Assembly (NCBI GenBank): GCA_035772785.1
Contig: JAOCPU010000062.1
Span: 124,001 to 188,000, forward strand
DNA length: 64,000 nucleotides
Reading direction: 5' to 3'
Origin: Phlebiopsis flavidoalba
Lineage: Eukaryota; Basidiomycota; Agaricomycetes; Polyporales; Phanerochaetaceae
Notes under the pieces: model-generated
The model's database searches: none
The model's input: the letters and a program-made list of their open reading frames with translations, nothing else
What the model was told of the DNA's origin: nothing
Shown: piece after piece, positions 59,768 to 64,000 of the stretch
Numbering within the stretch: position 1 is the stretch's first letter
Layout of the letters: each line of letters opens with the position of its first letter
Program-made: the position numbers and the translations under genes

Positions 59768-60861
59768 CATCAGGAAAAACCCCTATTGGTAATTACCAAG
59801 AAAAGAACACCCAAATATCCAAATACCTCTGGAGAATCAAAAAAGAATGGGAATTACCCAAATTACCAGAATTACCCAATTACCCAGGTTGGACATGGTC
59901 ATTTGATTCACCAGAGGTAATTTGGGTAATTGGTTCATAATGTGAATTGAGTAATGTTGTCTGACTCCTTTACAGGTAGTGCACAGTCATAGTGGATATA
60001 TGTTTTTTAGTGATTTGCCTCCTGTGAATTCATTACTGCTAATTCATTCACCATTTCTTCTCTCAGCATATGTCATACCATATGGTTTTACAAGGCATCT
60101 TATTAGAATCTACACTATTTACATACATACACAAAGTATACTAATGAGAGAGAACAGCCAACCTTTTGGATGAGGCTAGAGGGGCATGTGGCGGACTGAC
60201 CATCCAACATGTCCATGTTGTTGTGCGCCCACGCCATCGTGTGTTCATGTCACTGCTATGTCCCTATTTTGTTCCCGCGTGTTCACATTGCCGCGATGCG
60301 CCGGCATAATCGCTCGTTCGCATTGTCGTGGGCCCTGCGTTGTCGTGTACCTGTACCCGTGTGGCCGTGTGACTGCGTCGTTGTATTTTCACGTTGTTGT
60401 GTGCCCGCGTTGTTGAGTGTCCGTCTTGTCGTGTACTCGTGCCACCGTGTGCCTGCACCCTCGTATGCCCGCGCTGTCCTGCGTTGTTCTTGTTGTGTGC
60501 CCAGCCCCGGTCGTCGTGTGCCCATGCCCTCCTATGCCCACGTCGTCCTCTGCCCGGGTCGTCGTGTGCCCTTGTCGCCGCCGAGTGCCCGTGTCACCGG
60601 TGTGAGCCCATACACACCTGGGATGCCTGCCCATGAAGCGGGTGGTTGGTAAGGGCACGGGATGCCTTGAGCCTGTGCTGTGGTGAGGTTAAGCAGGACG
60701 AGCGTGCGTGCGGGCGCATGGGTCTTTGGCGTGCAGATGCAGGCCGTAGCAGGCCCGCGATGCATGCGCGGCCGTTCCGGATGCGCACAAACCTGAGACC
60801 CGTGTAAAGAACCAGGCAAGGGTCGAGGCGGGTGTTGTGGATTGTAGCACGGGCCTTTTCG

Positions 60862-60920
60862 ACTCCCAGGTGTCTTCGGTATGTGCTTGTGCACATGGGA
60901 GGGCCTGGGGTAGGAAACGC
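60862..60920. repeat. Inner inverted repeat, left arm
   Basis: About 60 bp that matches 62378-62440 in reverse complement with gaps and mismatches. Shared blocks are CCCATGTGCACAA, CCGAA, ACAC, TGGGAGTC and GGCCC. Its partner lies nearly symmetrically on the other side of the element centre. Confidence 0.65.
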
Positions 60921-61244
60921 AGGGAAGGGCGCACTCACCTGCACCGTTCTAACGCATGCGCACATAAATCCAGTGGTAGAACTGGGGAGGGTGCCCTGCA
61001 CACAGTCTCTCCAGCCCCCGGCGACGCTCTTGCGGCGTCGCTGTACCCTCTTCGTCCAAAGAGCCCGAGTGATGACGACGGATCGGCGACGGCGGAGGCG
61101 GAGGCGAAGGCGGCAGAGCAGAGATTCAGCAGGAACGTCCCAAAGGACGTTCCTGCGCATGGGCGAGTAGGGGGCGCGGCGTCGGGGTGTGGTGGCGCGA
61201 CGGCGCGACGGCGACGGCGGTTGCATAGCGGCGGCTCTAGGGCA

Positions 61245-61316
61245 GAGGTCGAGGTCGAGGGCGAGGGCGAGGTCGAGGGCGAGGGCGAGGGCGAGGGCGA
61301 GGGCGAGGGCGAGGGC
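61245..61316. repeat. (GAGGKC)12 hexanucleotide microsatellite
   Basis: Twelve units of GAGGGC or GAGGTC cover 72 bp with no break. It lies in the GC-rich centre of the 4-kb element. It encodes EGEGEG or RARARA-like runs in some frames, which explains the spurious open frames here. Confidence 0.95.
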
Positions 61317-61715
61317 ATGACCTCGAGGACGTGATGGTGGTGGTACTGGGGAACGGGGTCAAGGACAGAAGCCGTCGCGCGATGGCGACGGCGCGAGGGC
61401 GAGTGCATGAGGGCAGGTACTCACCGTGTGCCGTAGGGCCCAGAGGCACCTGTTGTCCCGCAGGAGACCGGATTTTGCGCCCTGCGCACCTCTCTCCGGT
61501 CGTCCCCGACGAGACACTTTTGAAGTGTCGCGTCGCGTCCATTGTGTGGGCTAGCGGTGCTGGTGGGTGGGCGCGAATGGTTGCGCGCGGGCTCGGGCTG
61601 TGGGAATTGGGCGGAGGCAAAGAGGAAGGAGGAAGGGGAGGGAGAGGGAGAGACCAGTAAGAGCCCCGATGGAGACTCTCGTGCGAAGAAGAGAGACGAG
61701 CGACGCCGCCGTTCT

Positions 61716-61850
61716 CTCGCGAACGACGGCGGATGGTGAGAGGCGGAACACAAGTTGAACCAGGCGCTTGCGCGTCGACACGCGCGGGCTCCAAGTCCGG
61801 AGCGCCCGAGACACTCTGCGTCTCGCTCCCATCCTCCGCCGTCGTTCACG
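61716..61850. repeat. Central inverted repeat of the 4-kb element
   Basis: CGAACGACGGCGGATGG near 61720-61736 pairs with CCATCCTCCGCCGTCGTTC near 61828-61846, apart from a short gap. The midpoint, about 61783, is almost exactly the midpoint of the whole element (61768). A separate perfect 10-bp hairpin (AGGAACGTCC/GGACGTTCCT) is at about 61130-61153. Confidence 0.75.
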
Positions 61851-62377
61851 GAAAAAAAAGAGAAGGCGCCCCCCAGCTCCCCCCTCGTCGTTCCTATGCA
61901 GGGACTTCTTTGGAGGTCTCTGAACACTCTTTCTATTCTTTTTCCTTTGATCCCCCTCGGTCGACTCGCCGTCGGCGCACATTCAAGCACGAAGACCAAC
62001 GACCGCTCAGTGCCCACAACAGCCGTCCGTCTTCAAGCACGAGCGCGACCTCGACCGTCAACGACTGTTCTAGGAGGCTGGGAGAGTGAGAGGGGAACCC
62101 CTTTGCCATACGGGCTGGATAAAGACGAGGCCCGTGGGCTCGTTGGATGTGGTGCGTGGCCTGCTCTCGTGCGTAGCGCGCACGCCGAACTGATCTCTGT
62201 GCGCGACCGCGCCCTCATGTACTCCACACACATGCGTTTCAGCCGCGTGTAGGCTCTTATGAAAGGTGAGCAGAACTATCACTTCATCATTGTGTGCCAC
62301 ATGAACTGTGATGAGTCTGCGATCTCGACAGCCCCAGGTGAGTAAACAACTAGCTATTCTGCCAATCTCTAACAACC

Positions 62378-62440
62378 AGGGCTTCTCCCATGTGCACAAA
62401 TGCACGCCGAAAACACTTGGGAGTCAAGAATGGCCCAGCC
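62378..62440. repeat. Inner inverted repeat, right arm
   Basis: Reverse-complement partner of 60862-60920, with CCCATGTGCACAA, TTGGGAGTC and GGCCC as shared blocks. See the element entry. Confidence 0.65.
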
Positions 62441-63159
62441 ATATCCTACATATGTGTGAACTCAATGCCATCTGTTGCTTCATTGCGCACGCCGGCCACG
62501 GTTTTGCATGCGACGCACTGGGAGGTGTGCACGCCAACCGGCTGGCGATGGCGCATGCGCGCCGAAATCCGTTCAACAGACCTTACTATTGGCATGTTGT
62601 CTTCATATTCACACTTTTTCAGGACAATCACGCGTTCGACAGTCACCGCGGGCAGGCGTGGTGCAGCGGCCACAGCATGACATCACGATGGCTGAGCAGT
62701 CAGCCCCACGATAACGGTGGCTCCTGCTCGACGTGTGACAGCACACGACAAGCTTGGCTACTGCATGACAAGGCCGACCAGAACACGATGGTGGACGACC
62801 GCGACAACAATGAGAATGCCGACGACAATCACAATTGGAACAAAATTAGTCATGACGTGGATGGCTGCAACAAGAACAGCTTTGACAACAATGGCCATGA
62901 CATGAACAGCCACAAAGAGAACATCCACAATGCAATGAAAATATCTGTGAACACACAACAGCAACAGCTGCGACAAATTTGGTTGCGACGCAAACTGCTG
63001 CCTTGACTTGTGCATAATTATATGTGAATAGATCAACAGGTTCCAATTTTGTATGAGTGTGGGCTGGCCACATAAAATGTCTCAGTTAAACTAAACCTGC
63101 TGATGGTTTTTAAAAAGTTCTGTTAAAATATTACTGTGAACCTACAAAAAGAGAAAAAA

Positions 63160-63570
63160 AAAGAAATTCCAGTTCTAACTGCAGATAGCAAATAGTGTAA
63201 CAAATAAAAGCTGCTAACAAGGAAATGACAACTAATCAAATACTGCAGCTCACATTAGCTAAACTCTTGTAAATTGTAAAAGAGATTATAAATGACCAAT
63301 GAAAGAATCACAAAAGATCAAATAACACTGTTTACATTGAATCAATGGCAGTAAACAGAACATAAAGCATAAATTACCAACAAGAGAATGAAAAAAAAGA
63401 TAGAATACTGCTGCTAACATTTAATCAATAGCAGTAAATGGAAAATAAACTATAACTTGCTCACAAAAGAATCAGAAAATCTCAAATACCACTGTTAACA
63501 GCTAAAGAATGACAAATTACCTGATAAGAAATTGAACATGACTCAAATTACACATATGAATCAAAAAATT
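63160..63570. repeat. Degenerate tandem repeat of about 82 bp in the right subterminal region
   Basis: The motif AATACTGCWGCTAACATT or a variant recurs at about 63239, 63321, 63404 and 63485, so units are 81-83 bp long. Each is followed by a similar (A/T)-rich run with GTAAA and AGAATCA/GAATGA. Units are only moderately alike. They may be transposase binding sites or a structural array inside the element. Confidence 0.7.
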
Positions 63571-63768
63571 ACTTATATGATAATAGAAAAAGAATCAAAA
63601 GAGGTCCATTTACCCAAATACTCATACAAGAAACAACAAAGAATAGTGGTGAATCACAAGTGAATGAGATATTACCTACAAAGAATCAGAGAAAGAATGG
63701 TGCACTCAAACCAATTAACCCTTTGGATGTTCACCTCCGGTAATTACCACTAGGTATTTTTCCTGATG

Positions 63769-63789
63769 CACGGAGGCGGCGTTGGACAT
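63769..63789 (-). CDS. First seven codons of the interrupted gene
   Basis: Read on the minus strand, the ATG at 63789-63787 is followed by MSNAASV up to the element border. The V codon GTG is the target-site copy (CAC on the plus strand). The next codon, ACT, resumes at 59764 on the other side of the element in the same frame. The alternative, that the true start is elsewhere, cannot be excluded. Confidence 0.6.
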
Positions 63790-64000
63790 TGGAGCCGGGC
63801 TGTTATTGACTCTTGGAACTTCATGCCAACGCGACGCTGGCGAGGTAATAGCTTCTGTATTTGGCTGCACGGCAGGTACAGGGGGCTGTTACCTGGCCGC
63901 TGGCGATGTTGGATACGAGGCCAAAGATGCCTTGCATATGATTCTCTACACACCGAGTTGAGTCGGCGCATCTGATCCTCCATGCCGGTAAGTTTCGTAG
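63790..64000. other. Upstream flank of the interrupted gene, window edge
   Basis: Probably the promoter side of the split gene. Open frames on both strands are short and unmatched. It runs off the end of the window. Confidence 0.3.

Larger units (their letters stand above)
59768..63768. mobile_element. 4.0-kb non-autonomous element with 30-bp terminal inverted repeats and 3-bp target duplication
   Basis: The left end (59768-59797) starts CATCAGGAAAAA and ends GGTAATTACC; the right end (63739-63768) is its reverse complement at 27 of 30 positions. CAC lies directly outside both ends (59765-59767 and 63769-63771). Removing the element and one CAC restores an open frame and an ATG for the flanking gene. 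Outer parts (59800-60180 and 63010-63735) are AT-rich. Between them lie GT/CA-rich degenerate repeats (60190-60660 and, inverted, 62700-62950), a GC-rich centre (60660-62440), and inner inverted repeats. The longest open frame (62308-63006, + strand) is low-complexity Asn/Asp/His-rich and no transposase. The 3-bp duplication would fit CACTA- or PIF/Harbinger-like insertion, but the ends match neither consensus, so the superfamily is not assigned. Confidence 0.85.

Noticed and set aside
60190..60660. Regularly spaced GTGTGCCC-like units as a possible CRISPR array
   Set aside because: Units are degenerate, of uneven spacing and without unique spacers; the host is a eukaryote, so this is a minisatellite-like repeat.
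60594..61794. Several Arg/Pro/Ser-rich open frames in the centre of the 4-kb element
   Set aside because: They follow from GC-rich repeats and the GAGGGC microsatellite and are open on both strands.
62308..63006. A 232-codon open frame inside the 4-kb element as a possible transposase
   Set aside because: Its second half is low-complexity Asn/Asp/His/Lys from a degenerate repeat, and no DDE, RNase H-like or zinc-finger pattern is present.

Overview
The window reads as nuclear DNA of a basidiomycete fungus, most likely an Agaricomycete. Genes lie on both strands, are split by many short introns (about 42-75 bp, GT...AG, with branch points such as CTAAT or CTGAC), and match basidiomycete versions of conserved eukaryotic proteins. 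There is no bacterial operon structure, CRISPR array, rRNA or tRNA that I can support.

Left part (1-25 kb) is ordinary gene-rich sequence: the Galpha chaperone/GEF Ric8 (+), an unidentified gene (-), the RNA polymerase III largest subunit (-), proteasome subunit alpha-1 (+, divergent from the polymerase gene), the small mitochondrial 2-oxoglutarate dehydrogenase adaptor KGD4 (-), a rhodanese-domain protein (-), an unidentified gene (-), an ER-membrane CCDC47/DUF1682 protein (+), an LRR-type protein with an acidic tail (+), and a large SH3 plus Ras-association scaffold (+).

Middle part (25-47 kb) is accessory sequence. Two same-strand, full-length but broken copies of an Agaricomycete ankyrin-repeat gene sit about 13.65 kb apart. 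Between them lie a SAM-dependent methyltransferase and a gene-poor stretch with a clean TA-flanked MITE, a 660-bp hAT-type element with an 8-bp target duplication, and a 115-bp inverted duplication.

Right part (47-64 kb) returns to housekeeping genes: a CPA2 cation/proton antiporter (-), the ER translocon J-protein SEC63 (-), a duplicated F-box gene (+) and coilin (+). At the end a small gene (-) is split seven codons after its start by a 4.0-kb element with 30-bp terminal inverted repeats, a 3-bp target duplication and concentric inner inverted repeats, but no transposase. This element is the best candidate for something undescribed.

Reading frames need care. Ric8 is intact, but nearly every other gene, including single-copy essential ones (RNA polymerase III, proteasome, SEC63), has single-base gains or losses although splice sites and flanking residues are conserved. 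That pattern suggests uncorrected sequencing or assembly indels more than true gene decay. Coordinates for these genes are therefore outer limits judged from homology-like segments in several frames, not single open frames.
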